DNA from: a virus
Reading direction: 5' to 3' (one strand)
DNA: 64,000 bases
Virus record (IMG/VR): IMGVR_UViG_3300048927_000250
Coordinates: 124,001 to 188,000 of that record
The notes under the pieces are model-generated. The model was not told the origin of the DNA. It saw only the letters and a list, made by a program, of their open reading frames with translations, and did no database searches. The position numbers and the translations under genes are program-made. Positions 8,806 to 18,426 of the stretch are shown here, piece after piece; position 1 is the stretch's first letter, and every line of letters starts with the position of its first letter.

Positions 8806-9912
8806 TTAGAAAGTCGGGGCGGAGCGCTGTTGCAGCATTTCCGCGAATTTCAGCAATTCCTGACCGTTACCACCCTTGTTCGCATTCTTCATCTGAGATA
8901 CGGACAGCTTGGTCGAGTGCTCGATGCCGCGGTAGAAGATTTCCACCTGCTCGTACGCCTGGTCCACCACGTACAGGACCAGCATCCCTGAGTTGTCAAA
9001 GATACGCTGGCGGTCTTTGAACTTGCTCAGCTTGATGGTCAGGGAGCGTTCGATTTCGAGCTGCGTCTCATCGGAGATAATCACGATGTTGGACGCGGAG
9101 GCCACAGACGGTTTACCGGTCAGCCAACCTGTCAGCGCGTTACGACGTTGGTCGCGAATCGCTTTCATGTACAACCCGGTTGGGTCGTTCAGTTGGGCCT
9201 TACGGTGCTGGTCGAGCAAGTCCGCACAACCCAGGAGGTCCTGGAAGAAGCGCAGCTTATCCGCCTTAACAGCATAATAACGGTCTTTCAGGTCGCGGTT
9301 CTGCGCACCGGCGGTCAGGATGTCCGCGATGGAAGAGCCCACGGCTGGGATGGTGTTCAGACGCACGGAGACTTGCGTAGAGACGCTTTCACCGTTAGCG
9401 GTCAGTTCCACATCCAGAATTTTACCTACAGCGAGGTTGGTGTTCTCACGCAGCTGCGCCAGGTTCTCACGGGAGAACTTCGCACCCACAGTGTTGGTTT
9501 CCGGCGCATCGTTACCTTTGCGGCGATACCCTTCAACGGCCACCTGACGCACGGTTGGTAAACCGAACTTCATTTGCTCGTTGGAGACCATGCGGGCCAC
9601 CGTGTCAGCCAGTCCGTTAACGGGGTCACGTTTCGGGTTGAACTGCTCCAGACGAGAACCCACGGTCACGTTGTTCAGGGTGGCAGACAAACCCACAGCA
9701 GACAGATACAGGCTGGCAAACATGCTCAGTGCCGACTGCATGATGTCAGGAGTGTAAGGCTGATTCCACAGAGCAGTTTCAACCAGAGTAATCGGTTCCA
9801 CACGCGTAGTGGCCGTGTACCCAATGAGGTTATCGGTTTTCGCTGCGCGCACAAAGTTTGGAAGGCCGTTGGCCAATTCCAATAGTGTGAGTGGGTTAAA
9901 TGTTAATGACAT
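8806..9912 (-). CDS. Head-type virion protein with cleavage-like motif
   Basis: A 368-residue protein starting MSLTFNPLTLLELANG, preceded by an AGGG ribosome-binding site. AVE|GY at residues 125-127 matches the same (A/S)-(V/T)-E-(G/S)-aromatic motif seen in the two internal head proteins, so it may be a substrate of the prohead protease. The C-terminal part is basic and helical. It is divergent from the plus-strand gene at 9941, with only 28 bases between the two start codons, so a promoter must lie inside one of the coding regions or be very compact. Confidence 0.65.
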   Translation of the reverse strand: MSLTFNPLTLLELANGLPNFVRAAKTDNLIGYTATTRVEPITLVETALWNQPYTPDIMQSALSMFASLYLSAVGLSATLNNVTVGSRLEQFNPKRDPVNGLADTVARMVSNEQMKFGLPTVRQVAVEGYRRKGNDAPETNTVGAKFSRENLAQLRENTNLAVGKILDVELTANGESVSTQVSVRLNTIPAVGSSIADILTAGAQNRDLKDRYYAVKADKLRFFQDLLGCADLLDQHRKAQLNDPTGLYMKAIRDQRRNALTGWLTGKPSVASASNIVIISDETQLEIERSLTIKLSKFKDRQRIFDNSGMLVLYVVDQAYEQVEIFYRGIEHSTKLSVSQMKNANKGGNGQELLKFAEMLQQRSAPTF

Positions 9913-9940
9913 GGCTTTACCCTTATCAAGAGGTTACAAT

Positions 9941-11107
9941 ATGGCATCGAGAAATGACCAGATTCGCGAGAGTCTGGAAATCTTGCATCGGTCCAACGGC
10001 TTAGGGGGATTGAGCGCACAAGCGTTCGAGATGCTGTATGGCATCAACTACCGTGCCACGGGGGTTATCCTCCCCGCGAACACCGACCAGGTCGGGTTGA
10101 CGTTCTTTACGAAAACCGACATGAACTTGCAGGAAGAGAACATTACACAAGATAGAAGCTTAAGTCCCATGATTTCACGGGAAGCGTTGACGTACCCCCG
10201 TGCTATCCGAGCGTATCTTGACCCTTGGGGTGCCGCAAACAGCGGTTACGATACCCCGTTAGTTAACCCACGTCAGGCTTTCATTGCACCGTTAACCAAC
10301 CTATTGACCTCCGTTTCCGGTTGGCCAGACCCGGTGATGGGGACGCACGTTTCCCGGGAAGGTATCCTCGGTGAGCAGTGGGGGATGGCAGATGGCATCT
10401 ACGAGTACAATGGGCAATGGGACATGTCCGCCACCTTCAACAACGTCGAAGGGAACTTGTTGGTGTCCATGTTCAACAACTGGGTACGTTACGAGGATGG
10501 CGTGTACACGGGACGACTGATGCCGTATCCGTGGAACAACTTCATGTCCCGTATCGACTACGTTACCCGGTGCTATCGTCTGATACTCGACCCCGGTCGT
10601 CAGTTCGTTCAGAACATCATGGCCTGTGGTTACGGTTTCCCTACCACGGTACCTTGGGGTGGGATTGCTGACTTCGACTCCTCGGACAACTTCGCGACGG
10701 CCAACAATAAGATAACGATTCAGTTCCGTTGTTTTGGCGCGATGTACGACGACCCAATTCTGTATTTCGAGTTCAACCAGACGGTGGCGAAGTTCAACCC
10801 GGACTTGCAGATTGCCAACGCCGGGCGGTTGTACCAGGAAGACATCAAATTGAAAAGCGCGGACTATTATCGTGTCACCGCTGAACAACGCGATTACCTG
10901 GTCGGCTATTGCTACCCACTGATTCACCCGTTCACCCAGGAACTGTGCTGGTTCATCGAGAAAGCGGTGTACAACCAAATCATGAACTATTACGGTGCTG
11001 GCCGTGTGGCAGCGCAGGACTTTAATGCGATTCAGCAGGATACCGCAGATGTGGCCGGTGGCTACATGGCGAACACGCTGGAATCCGCCGATGACACCGG
11101 CTTATAA
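9941..11107 (+). CDS. Virion structural protein (388 aa)
   Basis: A 388-residue protein starting MASRNDQIRESLEILH. The ATG at 9941 has an AAGAGG ribosome-binding site at the right distance; the longer open frame from 9809 would overlap the opposite-strand gene and was not used. The protein is rich in aromatic residues, Pro and Asn, as in beta-rich tail or baseplate proteins. It is followed after 17 bases by the 981-residue gene, so the two form an operon. No family is recognised with confidence. Confidence 0.7.
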   Translation: MASRNDQIRESLEILHRSNGLGGLSAQAFEMLYGINYRATGVILPANTDQVGLTFFTKTDMNLQEENITQDRSLSPMISREALTYPRAIRAYLDPWGAANSGYDTPLVNPRQAFIAPLTNLLTSVSGWPDPVMGTHVSREGILGEQWGMADGIYEYNGQWDMSATFNNVEGNLLVSMFNNWVRYEDGVYTGRLMPYPWNNFMSRIDYVTRCYRLILDPGRQFVQNIMACGYGFPTTVPWGGIADFDSSDNFATANNKITIQFRCFGAMYDDPILYFEFNQTVAKFNPDLQIANAGRLYQEDIKLKSADYYRVTAEQRDYLVGYCYPLIHPFTQELCWFIEKAVYNQIMNYYGAGRVAAQDFNAIQQDTADVAGGYMANTLESADDTGL

Positions 11108-11124
11108 TTGAAAAGGTAACCAAG

Positions 11125-14070
11125 ATGTCAGACTTCGATTTAACCACACTGATGGAGCAAGCCGTGCGTAACCCGGCGGGTCTCCAGACCGTGGCCATCG
11201 ACTACGTCCAATGGCGACTCGACGGACTCACGGTACCGGACCCGTTGTCCCCCATGGTGCAAATCATGGAGGTCGGCTCAACCCAAACTGCTATCGCCAT
11301 TAACCAGGCCCTGGCCCTGGACCGTCGTCGTTATGGGTTACTGGCCACCACCTGGGAAGACCTGTACGCGGTCATGACTGACCGTGACTTCCTCAACCGG
11401 TTCTCCAAACCGGCGGGGATGCCGTTGTCCATCTGGGTAGAACGCGACACGGTACTTTCCTTGATGGCGTCAGTAGGGAACGGGTCGAAGAAATTGACCA
11501 TTCCACGCTACACGGAGTTCACGGTCTCCAACCAGTACACCTTTACCTTACTTTACCCGATTGAGATTCGCCAACTGCAACACGGTGCTATTCAGATTGG
11601 GTACAACTCGGATAAGCTGACGCCACTGCAAACGCTGACGGACAACGTGATTCCGTGGTGGAGTTCCAGGGACGATGAAGGGGTGAACCGTATTCGCCTT
11701 GACGTTAACCTGCTCCAGTTAAAACGGGTGTACCAGTTGTTCTCCCCGATGGGCGGTTCAGCCAACTCCTTCGTCATGACGTTTGAAGACAGCTACTTCT
11801 CTGCCCGCGTGTTCCGTAAAATCAACAACGGTTGGGTGGAGATGAAGACCACCCACAGTGAGCAGATTCACGACCCGCAGACCGCCACGGCGTTCCTGGA
11901 GGTAGATGAAGGCGCATTGCGTGTCACCATTCCACCTATCTACCTGACCAACGGGTTGATTCCGGGTGACATTCGTGTGGACGTCTACACCACCAAAGGA
12001 ACCCTGGAGGTGCCGTTGAGTCAGTTGGACTCGGCTGCATACAGCTGGGAATTCGGCGAAGACCTTGACGACCCGTCACAAGCGGCGTTCTGGAAAGGCT
12101 TACCGGACCTCAGCATGGCCGTGTTCTCCGAGGGTATCATCTCAGGCGGTACACCGGGCCTCACCTTTGAAGAAGCACGTGACCTGGTGATTTCTCGTGG
12201 TAGCAGCATTGATACGCCTATCACTCCGCCGCAGGTACGTGCGAACCTGGAACTTCAGGGCTTCAACGTCTTACTGGGTCGGGATGACTTGACGGACCGT
12301 GTGTACTACGCAACGCGGGGTGTACCGAACAACCCGAACAGCGAATTCACCACGTCTATCTCGTCAGGGATTGTCCCCATCAGCATTTCGATGGAGAACC
12401 TGGCGCGGTTACCGGGCTGTTACGACAACGGTGACCGGGTTACCATGACACCGAAGACGTTGATGCGTATTGAGAGCGGGCGGTTACAGGTTGTGAAAGC
12501 AGCTGAGTACCCGAACAGCGGTGCAGCGACCACGGAAACGTTGGTGGCGGCCGTGAACAACACGGAGTACGTGTATTCGCCGTTCCACTACGTACTGGAT
12601 GCCAGCAACAGCAACTTCGCGTTACGGGCGTATTACCTCGAGAACCCGAAGATGACGTTACGTGAGTTCCTGGCCGAAAACCAGTCAACGCTTCTCAGTG
12701 TCTCTACCCAGACCTTCGCCATTGAACGCACCACGTACGGTTACCGGATTGTGATTAACTGCAAACCGTCAACCGGCTATGATGCAATCAAGCAAGAAGA
12801 CGTGCACCTGCACCTCGGGTATTACCCACGCGGAGAAACGGAACTGGCCTATCTGACCGGAACCGTGTTGGGGATTATCGACGGCGTCTGGACCTGGGAG
12901 TTCCAACTCCACACCAACTACGATGTGGACGCGAACGACGACCTGGTGTTGACCAACTTCCTGCAATACGACACCACACCGCGTAACCTGACCATTGGGT
13001 TAGAGACTCGTTTCTTCCTGGTGAACTCGGTGACCAATTACCGGGTACTGAACCTGGAAGGCTCGGATGTGGATGCGTACGTTCCGGCGTTCCTGTTACC
13101 GAGCGGGGTTGACTGGGTGGGCGTGCAGTTAGAAGCCATGACCTTCCAGTTGGGTACGGCACTGACGGATTTCTGGCGTGGCTGCCGTCCGGTTGCCGGG
13201 AGTCAACAGTACCAGCTCTACACCCAAGACGTGCTGAAGTACTACGCGTCGGATGTGTACGAGATGGACCCGAGCACCAAACGGCCGAAGTATACCATCG
13301 TCAACGGTGAGATGGTGTACACCAAGTTGCACTCGAAAGGGGACCCGGTACTGGATGCCGTGGGTAACCAGGAAATTGAGTACTATGCCGGGCAGGTGAA
13401 GGTTGATGACAACGGGGAACCGATAGTCGTCTCAGAGCGTCCTACGCTGCGTCTGATGGACCTGTTCGTTATGGACGGGGCTTACTACTTCACAGACCAG
13501 AAAGAGGCGCTGGCTGACGCACAGTACCTTCCAGCGCGTATTGCCGATACGTACGTAGCAACCATCGAGCAAATCGCAGGGCGTGGCCTGGAAAGTACCT
13601 GGTATTACTACTATCCGAAGACCACCATCGGGCAGATTAACGTGTTGACGGATTCTTCACGCTCTCTGATGATGAACTCTCGGGTGAACGGTGTCTGTAC
13701 GCTGAAGCTGTCAGAGTTGGGCTACAACAACGAGGAATACCAGAAGTCAGTGAGCAGGGTGATTACGGACATCATCAATGCACACCTGAAACTGGAAACG
13801 GTGTCGAAGATGGATATCATGGCCGACATCAAGGAGAAGACCGACAGCGACCTGATTGGGTGCGAGTTGTACTTGTACTCGAATGGGGTTGAAGTTGAAA
13901 CCATCTCCGCCGGTGATGAAGCCGTTCGCTTCTCGCTGAACCGTGTTCTGTACCTGCGTGATGACGGTAAGCTTGGCGTGAAGGAAGACATGACCTTTAC
14001 TCCGAAACCGCACATCACCAAGTCGGATTCGTTGTACAGCACCAGTGTCAACAAACTGACGCAAGTCTAA
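11125..14070 (+). CDS. Large structural protein, possibly baseplate
   Basis: A 981-residue protein starting MSDFDLTTLMEQAVRN, the longest in the window. Early in the chain there is a segment of the IP-x-YTEF...TLLYPIEIR type (about 125-155) that is reminiscent of the beta-rich part of gp6/J-like baseplate wedge proteins. The rest is a long run of beta-strand-like sequence rich in T, V and Y. It ends at a bidirectional terminator facing the minus-strand late operon. The baseplate assignment is a guess from appearance; a general structural role is much safer. Confidence 0.65.
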   Translation: MSDFDLTTLMEQAVRNPAGLQTVAIDYVQWRLDGLTVPDPLSPMVQIMEVGSTQTAIAINQALALDRRRYGLLATTWEDLYAVMTDRDFLNRFSKPAGMPLSIWVERDTVLSLMASVGNGSKKLTIPRYTEFTVSNQYTFTLLYPIEIRQLQHGAIQIGYNSDKLTPLQTLTDNVIPWWSSRDDEGVNRIRLDVNLLQLKRVYQLFSPMGGSANSFVMTFEDSYFSARVFRKINNGWVEMKTTHSEQIHDPQTATAFLEVDEGALRVTIPPIYLTNGLIPGDIRVDVYTTKGTLEVPLSQLDSAAYSWEFGEDLDDPSQAAFWKGLPDLSMAVFSEGIISGGTPGLTFEEARDLVISRGSSIDTPITPPQVRANLELQGFNVLLGRDDLTDRVYYATRGVPNNPNSEFTTSISSGIVPISISMENLARLPGCYDNGDRVTMTPKTLMRIESGRLQVVKAAEYPNSGAATTETLVAAVNNTEYVYSPFHYVLDASNSNFALRAYYLENPKMTLREFLAENQSTLLSVSTQTFAIERTTYGYRIVINCKPSTGYDAIKQEDVHLHLGYYPRGETELAYLTGTVLGIIDGVWTWEFQLHTNYDVDANDDLVLTNFLQYDTTPRNLTIGLETRFFLVNSVTNYRVLNLEGSDVDAYVPAFLLPSGVDWVGVQLEAMTFQLGTALTDFWRGCRPVAGSQQYQLYTQDVLKYYASDVYEMDPSTKRPKYTIVNGEMVYTKLHSKGDPVLDAVGNQEIEYYAGQVKVDDNGEPIVVSERPTLRLMDLFVMDGAYYFTDQKEALADAQYLPARIADTYVATIEQIAGRGLESTWYYYYPKTTIGQINVLTDSSRSLMMNSRVNGVCTLKLSELGYNNEEYQKSVSRVITDIINAHLKLETVSKMDIMADIKEKTDSDLIGCELYLYSNGVEVETISAGDEAVRFSLNRVLYLRDDGKLGVKEDMTFTPKPHITKSDSLYSTSVNKLTQV

Positions 14071-14082
14071 ACGGCATAAAGG

Positions 14083-14108
14083 CCCTGGTACCCTTCGGGG
14101 TACCAGGG
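14083..14108. terminator. Bidirectional terminator between convergent operons
   Basis: A perfect 11-bp stem, CCCTGGTACCC / GGGTACCAGGG, closed by a TTCG tetraloop, is followed by TTCCTTTTATTT on the plus strand. It lies 13 bases after the stop of the plus gene and 7 bases from the stop of the minus gene, so it can serve both. Confidence 0.85.
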
Positions 14109-14114
14109 TTCCTT

Positions 14115-15485
14115 TTATTTCTTCATTCTGCTTTCGAGGTACTTCTTCTCTTCCGCAGTGACGTTCTTCAGGATATCAGACGCATCCATGTTCGCTTTCG
14201 CTGCTTCGCGTTGCGCCACATCGAATTCAAACGCCAGACACGCTGACACCTTATCCGCGAACTGACGCATCAGATGCAGTAACCAGCCCGACAGCAACAC
14301 ACAGGTGTTGAAGATTTGCTGGAACTCGCCCAGAGCACGGATGATGTCCTGAAGCAGCGTGAAGTCCGACATGCGACTTTCGTGGAAGGTGTTGCGAATC
14401 TGCTCGGTGTCCTTCAGCATCTTCTCCGCATACTTCGAAATTTCTTCCTGCGTTTTGATGATGCCTTCTGGAATCGACAGCATGTTGCGGCTGTGACCCG
14501 GACCACCCACGATACGGGCAATACCTTCTTGCAGTTTACGGATAGACTTCGAATCAGTCGCGATACTTTGCTTCTGGTCGTTCTTCTCCGCCAACTTGGC
14601 ACGGAAGTCCTTCAGACCGTTCACGATGTCTGCTGGTTCACTTCCCGCCACCTTAACCTGGTTCTTCGCCAACATGCGCTTGAGGCCCGGGAAGGAACGG
14701 TCAATCGCCGTGTCTTCCTGAATACGCTCCAGACGCAGTTTCACCTGGCCCGCACCCACGGTACCTTTCTCACGCAGATAACCTGAACAGGTTTCTTCGC
14801 CCACCTTGTAGCTTTCGCTCAAGACTTTCGCGTAGTTGTTCAGGTCACCCAGCATCCCAAAGATATCCGCGGATAACCCGTTCGGATTCAGCAGGTCACG
14901 CGTTAACCCGGTGTAGTGCTCGAGCAACCCATCGGTTAAGCGCTTGTACTGTTCCGCACTGGTCAGGACCTTTTCCACTTCCTGGTCACCGACTTTGCTG
15001 CGGATGTTATCCGACCCTTTGGCAGAAGCAGACCCGCCCGTGGAACTGCCCATCAAGGCACCCGCGTCGTCTTTCCCTTTCCCAAAGAAGCCCAGCACCC
15101 ATTTAATCAACTTGTACAGGAACGCTGCGCCAGCCACCAGGACTGCTGCAATGATACCTGCACGTTTGCCGTCGATGTCTTCAATAGCAACCTGCATGTT
15201 GGTGCGAGACCGACGCTGCGTGTAGCTTTGAACCGGGTACAGTTCATTCAGGGGACCGGCGAACGATTCAACGGCCGCCATAGTATCGCGGTTCACCCCG
15301 CGCGCTTTGACATCGGCACTCATGCGCTCGAGTTCGCTAATCAGCGGCTCGGCGTTGTTGCGCTGGACTTCATACTCAGAATAAATCTGGTTGATTTCCA
15401 TCACCATGGTGCGTAGGTCTTTACCGTCAGCGGCGATGAAGTTGAAAATCTCCTTCACCGGCTTGACGACTTGTTCGTTATCCAT
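14115..15485 (-). CDS. Membrane-segment virion protein with cleavage-like motif
   Basis: A 456-residue protein starting MDNEQVVKPVKEIFNF. AVE|SF (71-73) and AIE|D (100-102) resemble the head-protease motif. A hydrophobic segment at about 108-134, followed by a short Gly/Lys-rich turn, is the only likely membrane helix. A Gly/Ser/Ala linker follows, then a long helical C-terminal region with a second hydrophobic patch near 400-415. If cleaved, the mature protein would begin shortly before the hydrophobic segment, much as the internal head proteins would begin with an amphipathic helix. An injected or membrane-acting role is inference. Confidence 0.65.
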   Translation of the reverse strand: MDNEQVVKPVKEIFNFIAADGKDLRTMVMEINQIYSEYEVQRNNAEPLISELERMSADVKARGVNRDTMAAVESFAGPLNELYPVQSYTQRRSRTNMQVAIEDIDGKRAGIIAAVLVAGAAFLYKLIKWVLGFFGKGKDDAGALMGSSTGGSASAKGSDNIRSKVGDQEVEKVLTSAEQYKRLTDGLLEHYTGLTRDLLNPNGLSADIFGMLGDLNNYAKVLSESYKVGEETCSGYLREKGTVGAGQVKLRLERIQEDTAIDRSFPGLKRMLAKNQVKVAGSEPADIVNGLKDFRAKLAEKNDQKQSIATDSKSIRKLQEGIARIVGGPGHSRNMLSIPEGIIKTQEEISKYAEKMLKDTEQIRNTFHESRMSDFTLLQDIIRALGEFQQIFNTCVLLSGWLLHLMRQFADKVSACLAFEFDVAQREAAKANMDASDILKNVTAEEKKYLESRMKK

Positions 15486-16511
15486 CTATTCCTCCAGCGT
15501 GGAATCCAACAGATTAACCACCTCGTCCACGGCACCCTGATGGGTGTCATCAACCTGTCCCAGATGGAAGAACAGGTATTCCCACTGGACGGTCAGGGTG
15601 GTGGTTAACAGATTGAGGAGTGTGCGCACGGCGTTCAACAGTAAGTAACTGTGGCTGTGCAGTGCAATCATCGGGTTGTACAGTTCGTGGAGCAGACCGT
15701 CGATACGGTTCCGACGAGACCCGCTGACTTCCCGCAGACTGTAGATGCAACGCAGGCGGTTGTCCGCCTCAAGGATACGGGCACGTAACGTGTACGGCAG
15801 TAACTTACGCAGTTGCTCTAACAGCTGAAAGTTCCCTTGTGCCAGGGTCCAGGTTAAGGTCTCACGAGGAGTTTCCATTATCCGGTCCGTGACCTTCGGG
15901 GTAGCCAGGTCTAACAGTTTCGCCAACCGCACTGGGAGGTCCGTCTCTTTACAGTTCAACGCTCTGATGAGGTCAGTGCTGACCCCAATGGCTTCGTACT
16001 GACGGTAGACGTCATCCAGTCGGGCGTTCAGGTCACCGGGCGGTTCCCACAGGGGGAAGGTGCTGGCGTCCAACAACAGTTGGATTTTATCCAGCAATCC
16101 GCTCAGGTCACTCGGGAACGCCGGGAACGACGCGACCACGTCGCGCACGCTCAAGGTTTGCGCGCAAAGCCCTTCGGCGTAAGGGGTGCGGAGACCATTC
16201 AACCGTTTAATCGCCTCACTCAGGGAATGAGGGTAGATATGGTTGACCGGATATTCAATTCGCAAGTAACTGATAATCCGGCTTAACGTGGATGTCAGGT
16301 TTAAATGGTCGGTGGCAACGCTCGCTACCTGGTAGAACGCTTCGACTACTTCCGTAACCCCGGTCAGATGGTTAAGAAGGGTATCGTCCTCCTTTTCCGT
16401 GACCGACAGCGCAGGTAAAGGGTGGTAGGCACTCAACGTTGCCAGTTTGTTGCGTAGCGCCGGAGCAATTTCCGGCTTACGGGCGTATAACGCCGCGAGA
16501 CTCTGCTCCAT
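15486..16511 (-). CDS. Hypothetical late protein (341 aa)
   Basis: A 341-residue Leu-rich helical protein. I start it at the ATG at 16511 (MEQSLAALYARK) because a GGGAG ribosome-binding site lies 9 bases upstream; a TTG three codons earlier is in frame. Its stop directly abuts the start codon of the 456-residue gene, so the two are translationally coupled. No motif is recognised. A virion or assembly role is inferred from position. Confidence 0.65.
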   Translation of the reverse strand: MEQSLAALYARKPEIAPALRNKLATLSAYHPLPALSVTEKEDDTLLNHLTGVTEVVEAFYQVASVATDHLNLTSTLSRIISYLRIEYPVNHIYPHSLSEAIKRLNGLRTPYAEGLCAQTLSVRDVVASFPAFPSDLSGLLDKIQLLLDASTFPLWEPPGDLNARLDDVYRQYEAIGVSTDLIRALNCKETDLPVRLAKLLDLATPKVTDRIMETPRETLTWTLAQGNFQLLEQLRKLLPYTLRARILEADNRLRCIYSLREVSGSRRNRIDGLLHELYNPMIALHSHSYLLLNAVRTLLNLLTTTLTVQWEYLFFHLGQVDDTHQGAVDEVVNLLDSTLEE

Positions 16512-16531
16512 GGTGTTCAACTCCCGAGAGC

Positions 16532-16978
16532 TTAGGTATGGCTCTCTTGCACTTTAAAGGCCTCTTCCACCTTCTCTCCCAGCGCACAGGCCGCAGACAG
16601 AATGGTTTCACGGGTCTGGTCATCCACTGCATAGCCGCTTAACAGGTCAGCAATCGGACACGCTTTAGAAACGTGCGCCGCCAAGCCGCCGTAATCGGTG
16701 AAGAAGACGTTCTTGTAACGCAGCTCCCACAGGCCACGGGTAATGTCCGTCACCGTGGTGGTTTCCAGCAGGAAGCGTTCGTTAAACTCAGACACGAACT
16801 GCGCCACGTCAGCAAAGTAATGTTTGACGTAGTACAGCTCGGGGTTCTCCTGACGACTGGAAGGTAGCGGCAGGCTGTACGCCAATGCAACACCGAGGGC
16901 CAGGGAGATTTTCTTTTTGTCATTGCCGAGAGACATGACCAGGGGTTCCACCATCCCCGCAACAAGCGCACGATTCAT
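16532..16978 (-). CDS. Hypothetical late protein (148 aa)
   Basis: A 148-residue protein starting MNRALVAGMVEPLVMS with a GGAG ribosome-binding site. The first 40 residues contain a moderately hydrophobic stretch, too weak to call a membrane helix. It is flanked by short gaps (20 and 14 bases) in the same late operon as the metallopeptidase. No family recognised. Confidence 0.6.
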   Translation of the reverse strand: MNRALVAGMVEPLVMSLGNDKKKISLALGVALAYSLPLPSSRQENPELYYVKHYFADVAQFVSEFNERFLLETTTVTDITRGLWELRYKNVFFTDYGGLAAHVSKACPIADLLSGYAVDDQTRETILSAACALGEKVEEAFKVQESHT

Positions 16979-16992
16979 CGTTCTACTCCGAA

Positions 16993-18288
16993 TTAACTGA
17001 GAACACGCAGCTGAGCAGCCGCAGTGAAGAGGTCGTTGTTCATCAACGCCTCGAGGTTCTGTAGCTCCTCACGCTTTGCCTTCTGGCCGCGTGTTGCAGG
17101 AGACACTAACAGGTAAATCTTTTCCAGCACCGTTTCCCGGTCCTTCAGGTCAGCAATCAGACCGTCAATGACTTTGACGTCTGTGGTCAGCTGAATGGCG
17201 CGTGGTTTCGGTAACGCTGGGTGCTTCATCTGCGAGATTAAATCCCGTTTGATGCGCGTCAGGCGTTCACGCGGTTTGTCGTACTCACGCTCATGCGGGG
17301 AGACCAACAGCACCATGATGGACATGTACATCAACAGGAAGTTGAAGCTCATGACTGCCACGGTGGCCATCAGGATGTACCCCACCACCTTCACCAACTC
17401 CATCACGAAGTAGGTCAAAGTGTTGCGATAGGAGTTCGGGTCAACCTGGTTCATGATTTTGAACAGGCCGCTGGCCAATGCACGACCGGCACCCATACGG
17501 GAGGCGAATTGGTCGGACAAAGATTCCCAGCTACGGTTGTCATAAAGACTGGTACCGAACTCAGAGCGGGATTGGTTCACCACTTCGGTCAAGAGCACCA
17601 GTTGCATGGTTTTCTCGTCGGTGGTGTTCAGCAGCTCTTCGTTCTTGGTCACGTCAACGCCAGTTTTCTCTTTGAGTTCACTGAACAGTTTCACCCGGTG
17701 CTGTTTCTCAGTCACGCCCAGGGCGGAGCGAGCGAAATGGGTCAGGACGAAGCATGTCGTGTCTACCTGGCCAAGGTAGGTGAAGTACGACATCAGGTGC
17801 CCGATTTCATGCAGCACAACAGCGGCAATCTCTTCCGCTTCAAACGTGCCGGAAGAAATACAACCCGTGGTGATGTAAACTTTGTTCACCAGTTTAGAGA
17901 AAAAGCCCGAGACCTTGGCGTTTTCCAAATCAACCGTACCTTCAACCCCTTCACCACCCCAACGGATTTGCGCCATCCCGTCTGTGCGTTCTGCAAAGTA
18001 CTGACGCCAGCGGTTGACCAGGGGATGGTTGACATCAATCTGTGGTGCCACCACGTAAGCATTAGGTTTGGGGTAGTTCTCTAACTCGAACTCCACAAAC
18101 AGGTTCATGTGAACTTTAAAGATATCCTGAAGACGTTTCTTCTGAAGGAAAACCTTCTTCGTTTTTTTGAATTCGTTAATCATGTCTTCAAACGCGAGTG
18201 TCAGTTCTCGGAAGACTTTGGGGTTCTCCTGAGGATTCACCGCTTCGACACTGACAATCGGGAGCGGCGCAATAGGGGCGATTAACAT
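16993..18288 (-). CDS. Zinc metallopeptidase, HEXXH, membrane-associated
   Basis: A 431-residue protein with the zinc-binding motif H160-E-I-G-H164 in VVLHEIGHLMSY. A later segment WESLSDQFASRMGAG (around residue 265) resembles the third-ligand region E-x3-D-x-F/A of M48-like peptidases. A strongly hydrophobic region (about 300-332) suggests one or two membrane helices after the catalytic part, as in the HtpX/Ste24 group. A peptidase with this layout in a virion-gene block could process head or tail proteins, act on host membrane proteins, or be carried in the virion. The fold is well supported by the motif; substrate and role are unknown. Confidence 0.75.
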   Translation of the reverse strand: MLIAPIAPLPIVSVEAVNPQENPKVFRELTLAFEDMINEFKKTKKVFLQKKRLQDIFKVHMNLFVEFELENYPKPNAYVVAPQIDVNHPLVNRWRQYFAERTDGMAQIRWGGEGVEGTVDLENAKVSGFFSKLVNKVYITTGCISSGTFEAEEIAAVVLHEIGHLMSYFTYLGQVDTTCFVLTHFARSALGVTEKQHRVKLFSELKEKTGVDVTKNEELLNTTDEKTMQLVLLTEVVNQSRSEFGTSLYDNRSWESLSDQFASRMGAGRALASGLFKIMNQVDPNSYRNTLTYFVMELVKVVGYILMATVAVMSFNFLLMYMSIMVLLVSPHEREYDKPRERLTRIKRDLISQMKHPALPKPRAIQLTTDVKVIDGLIADLKDRETVLEKIYLLVSPATRGQKAKREELQNLEALMNNDLFTAAAQLRVLS

Positions 18289-18311
18289 GGTTCCGTGGCC
18301 TCGTCAATAAG

Positions 18312-18326
18312 AGATATACAGGGTTG
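18312..18326 (-). promoter_or_regulatory. Possible promoter upstream of the metallopeptidase operon
   Basis: On the minus strand the sequence reads TGTATATCTCTTATT about 25-40 bases before the ATG at 18288. A near-identical string, TGTATATATCTTATG, occurs on the minus strand near 49224-49238 upstream of the shell gene. With only two copies this is a weak candidate. Confidence 0.3.
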
Positions 18327-18426
18327 AGTACACAGAATAGGCTCTGTCGTATAGAGGTGGTAATAAAAAACGTCAGGGTACCTTGTTATAGAGACTTAGA
18401 AAATACGTTGGAAAGGAATAACCTCC

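Noticed and set aside
9809-9940. N-terminal extension of the 388-residue structural protein.
   Set aside because: It would overlap the opposite-strand gene by about 100 bases, while the ATG at 9941 has a good ribosome-binding site.
10301-10978. A 225-codon minus-strand open frame.
   Set aside because: It is fully inside the 388-residue plus-strand gene and lacks a ribosome-binding site. Minus-strand genes here end at 9912 and resume only past 14 kb.
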